A stretch of 64,000 nt of DNA from Streptomyces asoensis (GTDB lineage: Bacteria; Actinomycetota; Actinomycetes; Streptomycetales; Streptomycetaceae), in the NCBI RefSeq assembly GCF_016860545.1, contig NZ_BNEB01000005.1, forward strand, positions 1 to 64,000. Reading direction: 5' to 3'. Each line of letters begins with the position of its first letter. Position 1 is the first letter of the stretch. The notes under the pieces were generated by a model. That model worked only from the letters and a program-made list of their open reading frames with translations. It was not told the DNA's origin and ran no database searches. Below, piece by piece: positions 36,301 to 43,468 of this stretch. The translations under genes were made by a program, and so were the position numbers.

Positions 36301-36512
36301 ACGGACGTGCCCGGGCGCACGCCGCGACGGTACAGCCGGCCGGCCAATTCCTCAGCGAAGAGATGCAGTTCGCGATAGGTACGGCCTTCGGCTCCCTGCC
36401 GGAGCGCCGTCCGCCCGGGGTGGCGTTCGGCCTGCACGCGGAACATGGCGTACACGTCTGCGGGCACGGGCCTGATGTCTCCGGCGAGGACCGAAAGAGC
36501 GGACTGCGGCAT
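33390..36512 (-). CDS. nonribosomal peptide synthetase, A-PCP-C
   Basis: 1040 residues. Adenylation domain 20-510: A3 FTSGSTGVPKG (161-171), A4 FDVFLTE (206-212), A5 NQYGPTET, A7 YRTGDLGR, A8 and the catalytic Lys513 in SSGKIDRR. Aligning to GrsA by eye gives a specificity code of about D-V-T-A-S-A-Q-V-V-K, which I cannot assign. PCP 530-600 with phosphopantetheine Ser559 (LGGSSL). Condensation domain 635-1040 has HQHAVD (764-769) in place of HHxxxD: the second, catalytic His is Gln. No thioesterase. ATG 36512 follows AGGGAAG. Codon 89 is TTA (36246-36248), predicting bldA dependence. Confidence 0.9.
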   Translation of the reverse strand: MPQSALSVLAGDIRPVPADVYAMFRVQAERHPGRTALRQGAEGRTYRELHLFAEELAGRLYRRGVRPGTSVAVHIERGIHAVGALLAVLRLGAAYVPLDVHHPPERSRGALRESGATCVLVCGEAPFEDVEAVDLLRPKPREEVPATAPSPALDDPAYILFTSGSTGVPKGARLPYRALSNLVTWLRRKASVGVGDRTLQFSRVSFDVFLTEVLGTLATGGELLVLDESRRADLDHLLRFCDDRHIKRLHLPYAALRPFAEWAQYRRASLPHLVEISTAGEQPHVTDALERLLGAGGRPIRLTNQYGPTETHVVTEAILTGDPAGWPRTPSAGVALDNTVVALLDPAGAVVPLGDEGEVSVVGAQVGLGYVGPVSTASGAGFGHVEALGGRWGYRTGDLGRIEDGELVLRGRIDHQVKISGHRVEPGEIEILADRAASLAEVAAVPVDTPGGTRTMALFVVPAPGATVDPDALRGALARRLPEALVPSRIVLCEALPRTSSGKIDRRSLAERHADRTARSAPSSALPAEETRIAGRLAAVLGLDRVLETDSLLSLGGSSLQAMTLLTELAAEFGSTPSMERLMGGASVSDLAGQLRAGGWEEPDSRPPHEANDSVPLVPCDPAAAAGPPGRTPTSLLPASPVQSEIWLAGRLGDPTAHNVTLVLDIAGRLDDARLRHALRHTIARHPALRSLLKRKRDRVFVHRPQDWVTPFAFEAADGAASRTGAEASERAFAERPFDVGSDLPIRVALLRGPGRDRLLVAFHQHAVDAQGIQAFVDDLAHRYGTPDDARADVTDEALDAAAPGPGPADAATLAHWRSALAGVTPAHTTWLRREGGSPSGRSVHRRLELPYDVLHPHRGASGSGTATRFARIIGAFAHAAHAVGAPDEFLTGVVTTRRVPGVSPAVGCHLGLLPILLRPGAGLSDTVTSVHAAMATALSHRQISLGELTSVLPKGAAVTSTFGLDDAERREVDFAGTRATTRYVHARTLQFPLAFTPWTSPLGTAGLDAVFDDGLHLPDTVDALLDEWTRILRHSAQRP

Positions 36513-36581
36513 CGGCTTCCCTTTCGCTGCTTGGCGCCGGACGGCTCCCGGGCGGGGGCACACGGTCCGCCCGGGCGCCGC

Positions 36582-37874
36582 TCAGTGGGTGGTGGAAGGT
36601 TCTCGGGCCTCCGGGGTGGCCGCGTCGGCCTCGCGCTTGTCCGTGCCCGGCGCGGACCGGCGGATCTGCGGCAGCGTGACCATCGCGGCGGCGCTCACCA
36701 GCGTCCACACCACACCGAACCACAGCAACGACGTGGCCCCGACCCGGTCCGCCGTCGGGGCGGCCCACCAGTAGCCCACCGTCATGGAGAGCACGGTCGC
36801 CACACCGTCGTACGCGCTGACGCGGGACATCGCGTCCGGCGGCACATCGGCCTGCAAGCTGCTCGTCCAGAGGATGTGCAGCAGCGCGAATCCCGCGCCG
36901 GACAGCAGCGAGCCCAGGACCAGCACGTACACCGGCGCGCGCACGGCGAGGAGACCGGCGAACGCTCCCAGACCGAACGTGCAGAAGACGGAGGCCAGCA
37001 GCGGTCTGCGGAAGCGCACCCGCATGCCCGCGAATCCGCCGAGGAGGGAGCCGACTCCCTGCGCGGCCATGACGGTGCCCCATTGGGCGGCGCCGTTCTC
37101 CTTGCCGCCGACGAAGGCGATGCCCAGCACCATCACGGGCCCCAGGACGAAGGTGGACGCGAGCGAGGTGTAGGCGAGCAGGGACCACAGCCAGGTGCGT
37201 GAGCTGAACTCGCGCCAGCCGTGGTGCAGTTGCTGGAAGAAGCTCTCGTCCTCGCCGGAGGACCGCGCAGCGGACGACGAGGTGCGCACTCCGGCCAGGA
37301 ACAACGCGCTGGCCAGGAAGGTCGCCGCGTCGATGGCGATGACCCACGCGGGATCGGTCCAGGCCACCAGCGCTCCGGCGACGGCGGGTCCCAGCAGCGA
37401 GCCGATCGAATTGAACGTGGAGCCCAGGGCGTTGGCCTCCTGGAGCCGCTTCCCCGAGACGACCTCGGGGACGAACCCGTGGAAGGCGGGGTGGAAGAAC
37501 GCGGCGGCCACGGAGAGCGCCGCGGCGAAGACGACGAAGCCTCCCAGCGGCATACCGACCGTCAGCAGGATGACCACGACGGCGATTTCGATGGCCGCGC
37601 GCGCGAGGTCGCTGCCGATCATGGTGACCCTGCGGCCCCACCGGTCCGCCAGGACGCCGCCCGCCAGCAGGAACACGATGAGGGGCGCGGTCTGCGCGCC
37701 CAGCACCAGGCCGACCCCGCTCGCCCCGCCGCCGTGTTCCAGCACGGCGAACGACAGGGCGATGGGCATCATGCTGCTGCCCAGGACCGAGGCGGCCTGG
37801 GCGCAGAACAGCCGCCGCAGATTCGGCTCGCGCAGCAGGTCCAGTGGTAGTCGAGCAGCCAGACCGTCGGTCAT
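36582..37874 (-). CDS. major facilitator superfamily exporter
   Basis: 430 residues with twelve predicted membrane helices and the MFS A-motif GGVLADRWGRRVTM between helices 2 and 3. The start MTDGLAARLPLDLLREPNLRRLF matches the actinobacterial MFS_3/enterobactin-exporter (EntS-like) group, proton-driven efflux pumps of natural products. It is 69 bp upstream of the NRPS gene on the same strand, so it probably exports the cluster product and gives self-resistance. Confidence 0.88.
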   Translation of the reverse strand: MTDGLAARLPLDLLREPNLRRLFCAQAASVLGSSMMPIALSFAVLEHGGGASGVGLVLGAQTAPLIVFLLAGGVLADRWGRRVTMIGSDLARAAIEIAVVVILLTVGMPLGGFVVFAAALSVAAAFFHPAFHGFVPEVVSGKRLQEANALGSTFNSIGSLLGPAVAGALVAWTDPAWVIAIDAATFLASALFLAGVRTSSSAARSSGEDESFFQQLHHGWREFSSRTWLWSLLAYTSLASTFVLGPVMVLGIAFVGGKENGAAQWGTVMAAQGVGSLLGGFAGMRVRFRRPLLASVFCTFGLGAFAGLLAVRAPVYVLVLGSLLSGAGFALLHILWTSSLQADVPPDAMSRVSAYDGVATVLSMTVGYWWAAPTADRVGATSLLWFGVVWTLVSAAAMVTLPQIRRSAPGTDKREADAATPEAREPSTTH

Positions 37875-38016
37875 CGCGTGTCCCCCGTCGGGTCCGTCGC
37901 CGGACCTCGTGCGTGACTCACCCGTGCGCTCCTCTCTCGGCCCGCCCGGCGCGATCGCGCCACTCGGGCTCCGTGTATCCGAACACGACGCCGGACAGAA
38001 TATGTGAGTTCGAACG

Positions 38017-38026
38017 GGTGATCACC
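38017..38026. promoter_or_regulatory. 10-bp palindrome in the MFS / C-protein divergent promoter region
   Basis: GGTGATCACC, a perfect palindrome about 140 bp upstream of the MFS start and 120 bp upstream of the condensation-protein start, in an A/T-richer stretch. A candidate operator shared by both transcripts; no bound regulator can be named. Confidence 0.35.
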
Positions 38027-38146
38027 GGTCCGCAAAAATCTTCACACCCCTGTCTTCCAGCCGTCCGGGGAGGACGGTCGGCGCCGCTCGACCGGTCCCC
38101 GCCAGCCGTCCCGTGCGACCCCGGCGACCGAGGAGCAGACCGAGCG

Positions 38147-39937
38147 ATGGATCACCCTGTGACCGAACCGGTCCACGTCGAGTTCGACGCCGCCACCTCG
38201 GGGGCCGCGGACCTCACCTGGAGTCAGGATCAGGTGTGCCGGTGGATGGAGAACTCCGCTCCGTACACGGACCACATGAACCTCGACGCGCTGATCGTGT
38301 GCGAGGCGGGCACGAGGCCGACCCTCGACGACGTGCTGGGGGCCCTCCGGGTGGTGATCGAGCGTCACGAGTCGTTGCGGACGCGGCTCAACGTACGCGA
38401 GGACGGCAGCTACCGGCAGTTCGTCTGCGCGAGCGGGAGGGTGCCCGTCCGGGTCCACCACCGCGCCGCCCCCGAGGCCGTCGGGGCCGTCCTGGAGGAA
38501 CTGAGGCGCCTTCCCTTCACCGTGTTCGAGTGGCCTCTGCGTATCGCGGTGATCACCGTCTCGGGCGTCGTGTCCGCGGTGGCGTTGTGCCTTTCCCATG
38601 TCGCGACCGACGGCTGGGGTGTCCAGGTGATCGCCGGTGACCTCAGGGAGCTGTTGACGGCGGCTCCCGAGGAGCGTGCCTCCCTGTCCGCCCGGCCTCC
38701 CCGCCCGCTGCTGCAACCGCGCGAGCACGCCGCGGCACAGCGCCGGGCCGGTGGCCGGAGCGAGGCCCGGGCCGACGCCTTCTGGACCGCTCAGCTCTCC
38801 CGCTTTCCCAACGACCGTTTCCCCCTTACGCTGCGGACTCCCGGGTCCCCGCGATTCCCGAAGACCACGATGCGTTCCCGGTCGGCGGCACGTGCGCTGG
38901 CGCAGGCCGCCGCACGCCACGGCACGACCGCCAACGCGGTACTGACCGGGGCCCTCGCGGTGCTGGTGAGCGCGATCAGCGGACTGGAGGACGCCACGTT
39001 CCGGCTGTTCTGCGCGAACCGGACGTCACCGGCGAGCCGCAACTCGGTCGGTACCTTCTTCCAGATCATTCCGGTGGCCCTCACGGTCGCCGATCTCCCG
39101 TTCCGCGACATCGCCCACGCCGCGTGGCAGGCGTCCCTGCGGGCCTACCGTGTCGGCGAGCGCGACCCGCGCCGCCTCGACCTGCTGACGGAGTCGGTGG
39201 CGTCCGCCCGGGGCGTGGACCTGGACCTGGAGTGCTTCCTCAACATCCACGGCTACGGCGATCCGGGCCAGGACCGGGGGCCGACGGCCCAGGACACGGC
39301 GGACGAGCCCACGGTCTTCCAGGACGACGGCGGCTTCGAGGAGTGGGAGCCGGGCAAGTTCTACGTCGACGTGTGGCGCGTGTCCGGATGCCTCGAGGTC
39401 ACGCTCTCCGCGGACACCGCCCTCTTCTCCCGCGACCGGCTCACCGCATTCCTCGCCTGTCTGGAGGAGATCCTTCTGCGGGCCGCCCGCGACGACGCGC
39501 CCCGGCCGCAGGACCTCGTCCGGGACGCCCAGGCACTCGCCGGGCTGGACCGACGCGCGGGCCTGGAGCTCGTGGACGGCTGCTGGATCGATCCGGCCGA
39601 GGTGCGCACGCTGCTCACCCGGGCGCTCTCCCCCCGCGCCGCGCTGGTCTTCGTGGAGCCCGGCGGCACCGGCAGCCCCCGTCTGACGGCGTACCTCGTA
39701 CCCCGGGGGCCGCAGCGGCCGCCCGGTCCGCCGGAGATGCATCGCCTGGTGCTGGCCGCCCTGCCCGGGCACAGGTTCGTCATGGCCCCGCACCGGTACG
39801 TCGTCTGCGGGGCGGGCCCCTCGCTCCCCGCCACGGTGGAGGAGTGGCGGGGGTGCGAGGTCCTCGTGGAGGGGCCGGGACGCGAGACCCCCGACGCACG
39901 CTCCACCGACGCCACCGGAGCCGGGACCGGGGCCTGA
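38147..39937 (+). CDS. stand-alone condensation-domain protein with adenylation-like C-terminal tail
   Basis: 596 residues. Residues 15-450 have the NRPS condensation fold (LTWSQDQVCRWMENS start; latch region NSVGTFFQIIPVAL). The active-site motif reads SHVATDG (150-156): first His replaced by Ser, second His and DG kept, so catalysis is possible. Residues about 480-575 resemble the small C-terminal subdomain of an adenylation enzyme (DGCWIDPAEVRTLLTRAL; SPRLTAYLVPRG; FVMAPHRYVV) but stop before the catalytic Lys motif, and no large A domain is present. ATG 38147 is preceded by AGGAG. It converges on the next condensation gene with a 6-bp gap. Possible roles: amide or ester formation on the free PCP or ACP. 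Confidence 0.78.
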   Translation: MDHPVTEPVHVEFDAATSGAADLTWSQDQVCRWMENSAPYTDHMNLDALIVCEAGTRPTLDDVLGALRVVIERHESLRTRLNVREDGSYRQFVCASGRVPVRVHHRAAPEAVGAVLEELRRLPFTVFEWPLRIAVITVSGVVSAVALCLSHVATDGWGVQVIAGDLRELLTAAPEERASLSARPPRPLLQPREHAAAQRRAGGRSEARADAFWTAQLSRFPNDRFPLTLRTPGSPRFPKTTMRSRSAARALAQAAARHGTTANAVLTGALAVLVSAISGLEDATFRLFCANRTSPASRNSVGTFFQIIPVALTVADLPFRDIAHAAWQASLRAYRVGERDPRRLDLLTESVASARGVDLDLECFLNIHGYGDPGQDRGPTAQDTADEPTVFQDDGGFEEWEPGKFYVDVWRVSGCLEVTLSADTALFSRDRLTAFLACLEEILLRAARDDAPRPQDLVRDAQALAGLDRRAGLELVDGCWIDPAEVRTLLTRALSPRAALVFVEPGGTGSPRLTAYLVPRGPQRPPGPPEMHRLVLAALPGHRFVMAPHRYVVCGAGPSLPATVEEWRGCEVLVEGPGRETPDARSTDATGAGTGA

Positions 39938-39943
39938 CGGGAC

Positions 39944-41350
39944 TCACGCATGTCGCGCCCCGACGCGCGCCAGGTCGGTCAGCCGTCCCCGGAAGTCGTC
40001 CGCCAGGGTCTCGGCCGTCCGGCGTCCGTGGTACGTCGTCTCGTAGCGCAGCGCGCCGGTCAGCCGGCCCGTCTCCATGGTGAGGCCGACCGAGAGCGTG
40101 GCCGCGGCGGCCAGGGAGGACTGCGGTGCGGCGTACTTGAGCCGGGAGAAGTCCTGCTGGTAGGGGACGAGACCGGTGCGCAGTCCGTGCAGGGATATGT
40201 CGTGTTGCCGCCGGTCGACGATCCAGCCGGTCACCCCGTAGAGGCGCAGTTCCGCGTGCGCGAGGGCGTGGCGGTAGAAGGCCGCGTCGCCCTCGCGGCC
40301 CAGGACGGCCTCGGCGAGCCGGCCGAACGGCAGATCGACGACGGCCGAGGCGTCCCTGAGGACGCTGTCCACCCGGCGGAACAGTCCGCTCGGCGAGTGC
40401 TGCCCCAGGTCCACCGGTATCTGGATCATGTTGGAGAACAGACCGACGGCGGAGCGGGTCTCGGGGCGCACGCGGCCGTGCGAGGGCGTGGAGAGGATCA
40501 CTTGCCTGCGGCCGTAGAAGCCGCCCAGGGTCCGGGTCAGTGCCGCCGCGAGCAGCGCGTACAGGGAGACGCGTTCACCGCGGGCCGCGCGCAGCAGCCG
40601 GCGGGTCTCTTCGGCGGACAGGTCCAGACGGACGCTGTCGTACTGGTGCTGGAGCGGGAGGAATCCGGCGGTGCGGCCCGGCAGAAGGTCCCCGGAGCCG
40701 TGGGCCCGCAGCCGGTCCGCCCAGCCGGCGAGACGGGTCGCGGTGTCGAGGCGGGCTCGGCGGGTGTTCTCGGTGCGGACGAAGTCCGTGTAGGACAAGG
40801 ATGCTCCGATGCCGCCGGCACCGGGGGCGGCCACGCGGCGGTTGTAGAAGCGGGCGAGGTCGCGCAGGTAGACCTGGTGGCTCGGCTCGTCGAAGACCAG
40901 ATGGTGGAAGCTGGTCAGCAGGATGTGGTCGTCGGCGGCCAGCCGCAGCAAGGTGGCCCGGGACAGCCGGTCGGTGACCTGGAAGGGCCGTGTGGTCAGG
41001 TCGACGAGGATCTCGTGCAGGTCCCGTCGCCGCAGTGCGTCGCCCAGGTCCGCCAGTTCCAGGGGAAAGGGCTCCGCGCGTAACGCCTGCCTCGGTCGGA
41101 CCATGCGCTCCACCGGCGTACCGGAGTCGAGCAGCCGCAGCCGCAACGCGTCGTGCCGCAGGGCGACTTCGGCGAGCGCCTCACGCAACGCGCCGACGTC
41201 CAGGGCCCCTCGCATGCGCAGGGTGGTCGAGCAGTCCAGGGAGACCGCCTTCGGGTAGGGCTCCTGGTAACACCTCTCCCACTCCCAGCACCACTCCTGA
41301 CGCGAGGAGAGCGGAAGTCCTTGCTCCGGCTGAGGGGATGTCGCCGTCAT
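39944..41350 (-). CDS. stand-alone condensation-domain protein, HHxxxD intact, TTA codon
   Basis: 468 residues, a single condensation-fold protein. It opens with LSSRQEWCWEWERCYQ, a motif shared with the paralogue at 43469. The active-site motif is HHLVFDE (149-155): both His and the Asp are present, Gly is Glu. Floor-loop and latch regions (SAVGLFSNMIQIPVDLG) are recognisable. Codon 90 is TTA (41081-41083), so translation probably needs the bldA tRNA. GAGGCAGG precedes the ATG. It diverges from the free PCP gene. Likely joins a carrier-bound acyl group to an amine. Confidence 0.82.
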   Translation of the reverse strand: MTATSPQPEQGLPLSSRQEWCWEWERCYQEPYPKAVSLDCSTTLRMRGALDVGALREALAEVALRHDALRLRLLDSGTPVERMVRPRQALRAEPFPLELADLGDALRRRDLHEILVDLTTRPFQVTDRLSRATLLRLAADDHILLTSFHHLVFDEPSHQVYLRDLARFYNRRVAAPGAGGIGASLSYTDFVRTENTRRARLDTATRLAGWADRLRAHGSGDLLPGRTAGFLPLQHQYDSVRLDLSAEETRRLLRAARGERVSLYALLAAALTRTLGGFYGRRQVILSTPSHGRVRPETRSAVGLFSNMIQIPVDLGQHSPSGLFRRVDSVLRDASAVVDLPFGRLAEAVLGREGDAAFYRHALAHAELRLYGVTGWIVDRRQHDISLHGLRTGLVPYQQDFSRLKYAAPQSSLAAAATLSVGLTMETGRLTGALRYETTYHGRRTAETLADDFRGRLTDLARVGARHA

Positions 41351-41486
41351 GACCTGCCTCGGGGAAGACGCCGTAACGCAGTCGACGCTACCCTCGGCGC
41401 ACGGCGTATCCCCTTGTCAGAGCGGTCATGCCACACGACTGTAAAACTTCGGACCGCGATGGGCGCCGGTGCGTTATGTTCCTGCC

Positions 41487-41792
41487 ATGGCGGATGTGGA
41501 CACCTCGGCGACGCGGGACGGCCGGCAGGGACAGGACGACCTCACGGCGGCCCTCGCTCAGGCATGGCACGGCGTGCTCGGCTCCCTCCCGGCGGAGGAC
41601 TCGGACTTCTACGAGGCCGGAGGCACGTCGATCGACGCGGCGCGGATCGCCTCGCAGGCCGCGGAGTGCGCGCCGGATGTCGAGGATCTGGACGTCACGC
41701 TGATGACCGCGCTTCTCGACGAGGCGCGCTTCGCGGACGTACGACGGCTGGGGCTGGAGACGATCGACCGCACACGGGGTGGGGTGTCCTGA
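41487..41792 (+). CDS. free-standing peptidyl/acyl carrier protein
   Basis: 101 residues with one carrier fold. The phosphopantetheine site is FYEAGGTSIDAARIA with Ser48. The surrounding GGTS matches PCPs more than fatty-acid ACPs. The C-terminal 25 residues extend past the usual domain. ATG 41487 is chosen over 41469 because conservation starts there. It lies between two convergent/divergent condensation genes and has no ligase of its own, so it could be loaded by the NRPS adenylation domain or the AMP ligase at 46697. Confidence 0.8.
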   Translation: MADVDTSATRDGRQGQDDLTAALAQAWHGVLGSLPAEDSDFYEAGGTSIDAARIASQAAECAPDVEDLDVTLMTALLDEARFADVRRLGLETIDRTRGGVS

Positions 41793-41820
41793 CCGGGCGG
41801 GCGGTGATCCGTCCGCCCGG
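41793..41820. terminator. bidirectional terminator between carrier and condensation genes
   Basis: 12-bp stem CCGGGCGGGCGG / CCGTCCGCCCGG (one mismatch/wobble pair), 4-nt loop TGAT, starting directly after the carrier-protein stop and 15 nt from the converging stop at 41835. It ends the long minus-strand operon. Confidence 0.75.
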
Positions 41821-41834
41821 ATGCGGGCGCCGCG

Positions 41835-43151
41835 TCAGCCGTGGCCGGTGGCCAGGTCGGTCAGCAGGTCGGCCGCGAACCGCTCGCACCATGGCGCACC
41901 GAAGCACTGGCGGTCGTAGGTGACGACCAACTGAGGTTGTGCCGCGGACAGGTTGAATTCCAGGTCCAGCTGGGAGGGGCGGACCACCGGCCCGGCGGCC
42001 GCTTCCCCTTCCGCTTCCTCCTCGGCCTGCCCTGCGCCACCGTCGTCGTCGAGGTCGAAGAGGGTGAAGGCGAGCCCCGCCACGGAGCCTTGCCAGGAGT
42101 CCGCCGTCACGCTCACGCTGAGCGGGGCCAGATCGTCACGGGCGACGCCCATCCCGTCGGTGAGGAGATCGACGATCTCCTCGAACTCCACTCCCTGGTG
42201 CGCGATTCCCTCGCGCAGCCCTCGCCGCACCTGGGCGAGCACGCCCTGGTCGCCGTGCGGGGCCGAGGAGCCGACGCGGACGAGGACCGCCTGGGCGAGC
42301 GGACCCACCGCGTCGGAGTTCATGCGGTTCGCGGACATGGTGCCGAGGACCAGGTCGGCGGCCCCGGAGCGCTCCAGCACCCGCCCGGCGGCCGCGGCGG
42401 TGACGTACACGGTGGGCGTGCAGCGAGCGGCCCGGGCGTTCGCCTGGATGAGACCGGAGAGGGTGGCATCGAGGGGAACGCGCAGCTCGGCGCCTTCGGG
42501 CAGCCAGCCCGGCTGCGGACGTCGTTCGGCGATCCACGGGGTGGGGAACTGTGACAGTTCGGTGCGCCAGAACTCCCAGTCGGTGGCCCTGCGGTGCTCA
42601 CGCGCGGCCAGCAGTGCCGAGTAGCGGTCCGCCGGCGGGAACGGCTCGTCCGGTCCGAGCCGGTAGGCCTCCTGAACGTCCGTCACCACCTGGTGCAGGG
42701 AGAACAGGTCCATCACGAGCCGGTGGAAGGTGAGGAGCAGGACGCCGCTGCCGTCACCGAGAAGCGTCAGGTGGGCGCGCGCCAAGGGCCCGCCGTCCAG
42801 GGGAAACATCTCCGCATGGGCCTCGGCCGCCGCTCGGCGTACCTCGGCGAGGTCCGCGGCCCGGTCGGCACACAGGTCCGGACGGTGCAGGACGTGCGGC
42901 TCGTCGTGCGTGGCCGGTCCGAGGACCGGTGTCTCGCAGTCCGCGCGGAAGCCGGTGTTGAGCAGTTCATGTCGCCGAAATACGGCGGTGACGGCGTGGG
43001 AAAGCCTTTTCTCGTCGAGTATTCCCTCGAGACGCAGGGCTATGCCGGTGTGCAGCAGCGCGGTTCCCCGAACCAGGCACTCCACTTCCCAGAGCCGTTG
43101 CTGCTGGCGGCTCAATTCCGTGGCGTACGCGCTTCCATTAGCCCGGTCCAT
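41835..43151 (-). CDS. stand-alone condensation-domain protein with degenerate HRxxxD
   Basis: 438 residues from ATG 43151, preferred over 43211 because AGGGAG lies 4-5 nt upstream and the upstream codons form a hairpin. The fold begins with LSRQQQRLWEVECLVRG. The active-site motif is HRLVMDL (143-149): the second, catalytic His is Arg and the Gly is Leu, so normal condensation is unlikely; a structural, carrier-binding or different catalytic role is possible. An acidic insertion (about residues 380-400, rich in Glu/Ala) is unusual. It is the last gene of the AHBA operon, just downstream of the 24-codon gene. Confidence 0.8.
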   Translation of the reverse strand: MDRANGSAYATELSRQQQRLWEVECLVRGTALLHTGIALRLEGILDEKRLSHAVTAVFRRHELLNTGFRADCETPVLGPATHDEPHVLHRPDLCADRAADLAEVRRAAAEAHAEMFPLDGGPLARAHLTLLGDGSGVLLLTFHRLVMDLFSLHQVVTDVQEAYRLGPDEPFPPADRYSALLAAREHRRATDWEFWRTELSQFPTPWIAERRPQPGWLPEGAELRVPLDATLSGLIQANARAARCTPTVYVTAAAAGRVLERSGAADLVLGTMSANRMNSDAVGPLAQAVLVRVGSSAPHGDQGVLAQVRRGLREGIAHQGVEFEEIVDLLTDGMGVARDDLAPLSVSVTADSWQGSVAGLAFTLFDLDDDGGAGQAEEEAEGEAAAGPVVRPSQLDLEFNLSAAQPQLVVTYDRQCFGAPWCERFAADLLTDLATGHG

Positions 43152-43172
43152 GCGCTCCCTCACCCGGTGTTG

Positions 43173-43217
43173 CGACAAGTGCCGCACGAAAGAACGACTC
43201 CCGTACGGCACTTGTCG
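43173..43217 (-). terminator. hairpin directly after the 24-codon gene
   Basis: Perfect 12-bp inverted repeat CGACAAGTGCCG / CGGCACTTGTCG, 21-nt loop with a further 3-bp pairing inside. It starts 6 nt after the small gene's stop and ends 21 nt before the next start, the position of attenuators between precursor-peptide and enzyme genes. Confidence 0.75.
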
Positions 43218-43223
43218 ATAGCA

Positions 43224-43298
43224 CTACTTCGCCGCGGCCTGACGGCGGAGCTGCTCGAGGTTGATGAGCGCGAGGCTCACAGAGTTGACCTTGATCAT
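43224..43298 (-). CDS. 24-residue peptide, candidate ribosomal precursor or scaffold peptide
   Basis: A complete small gene too short for normal gene finding. ATG 43298 has a strong ribosome site (GGAAAGGGGAAG, 6-8 nt upstream) and the frame ends with TAG 43224-43226. The peptide begins MIKVNSVSLALI and ends LRRQAAAK: an aliphatic N-terminal half, then a short amphipathic helix with two Arg, free C-terminal Lys, no Cys, aromatic residues or signal peptide. It lies between two condensation-protein genes, 170 bp after one stop and 73 bp before the next start, with a hairpin behind it. Not similar to any precursor family I can name (PqqA, mycofactocin, lanthipeptide). It could be a modified peptide, a scaffold, or a translated leader controlling the next gene. 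Confidence 0.65.
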   Translation of the reverse strand: MIKVNSVSLALINLEQLRRQAAAK

Positions 43299-43331
43299 GT
43301 CAACTTCCCCTTTCCGTAGGCTACTTCTTCG

Positions 43332-43383
43332 GCCACCGGTCGGTGGCAGTGGAATGCTTTCAGGCCAAGTGATCTCTCGTCAA
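43332..43383 (-). promoter_or_regulatory. candidate promoter and leader palindrome for the 24-codon gene
   Basis: On the minus strand TTGACG (43378-43383) and AAGCAT (43354-43359) are 18 bp apart, a plausible -35/-10 pair. Downstream, GCCACCG / CGGTGGC (43332-43347) is a 7-bp inverted repeat in the leader, an operator or RNA hairpin. The 170-bp gap to the upstream gene, in an otherwise overlapping operon, supports a separate transcript start. Confidence 0.4.
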
Positions 43384-43468
43384 CAAGGATTGCCACACTG
43401 TCCTGCTGTTCCTGCGTATACGTGTGGACCGGACAACGACGTTAATCGCGGCTAATTCTGACGTGCCG

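Noticed and set aside
43152..43211. Start of the 41835 condensation protein at 43211
   Set aside because: Those codons lie within the hairpin and lack a ribosome site; ATG 43151 has one and gives the family start.
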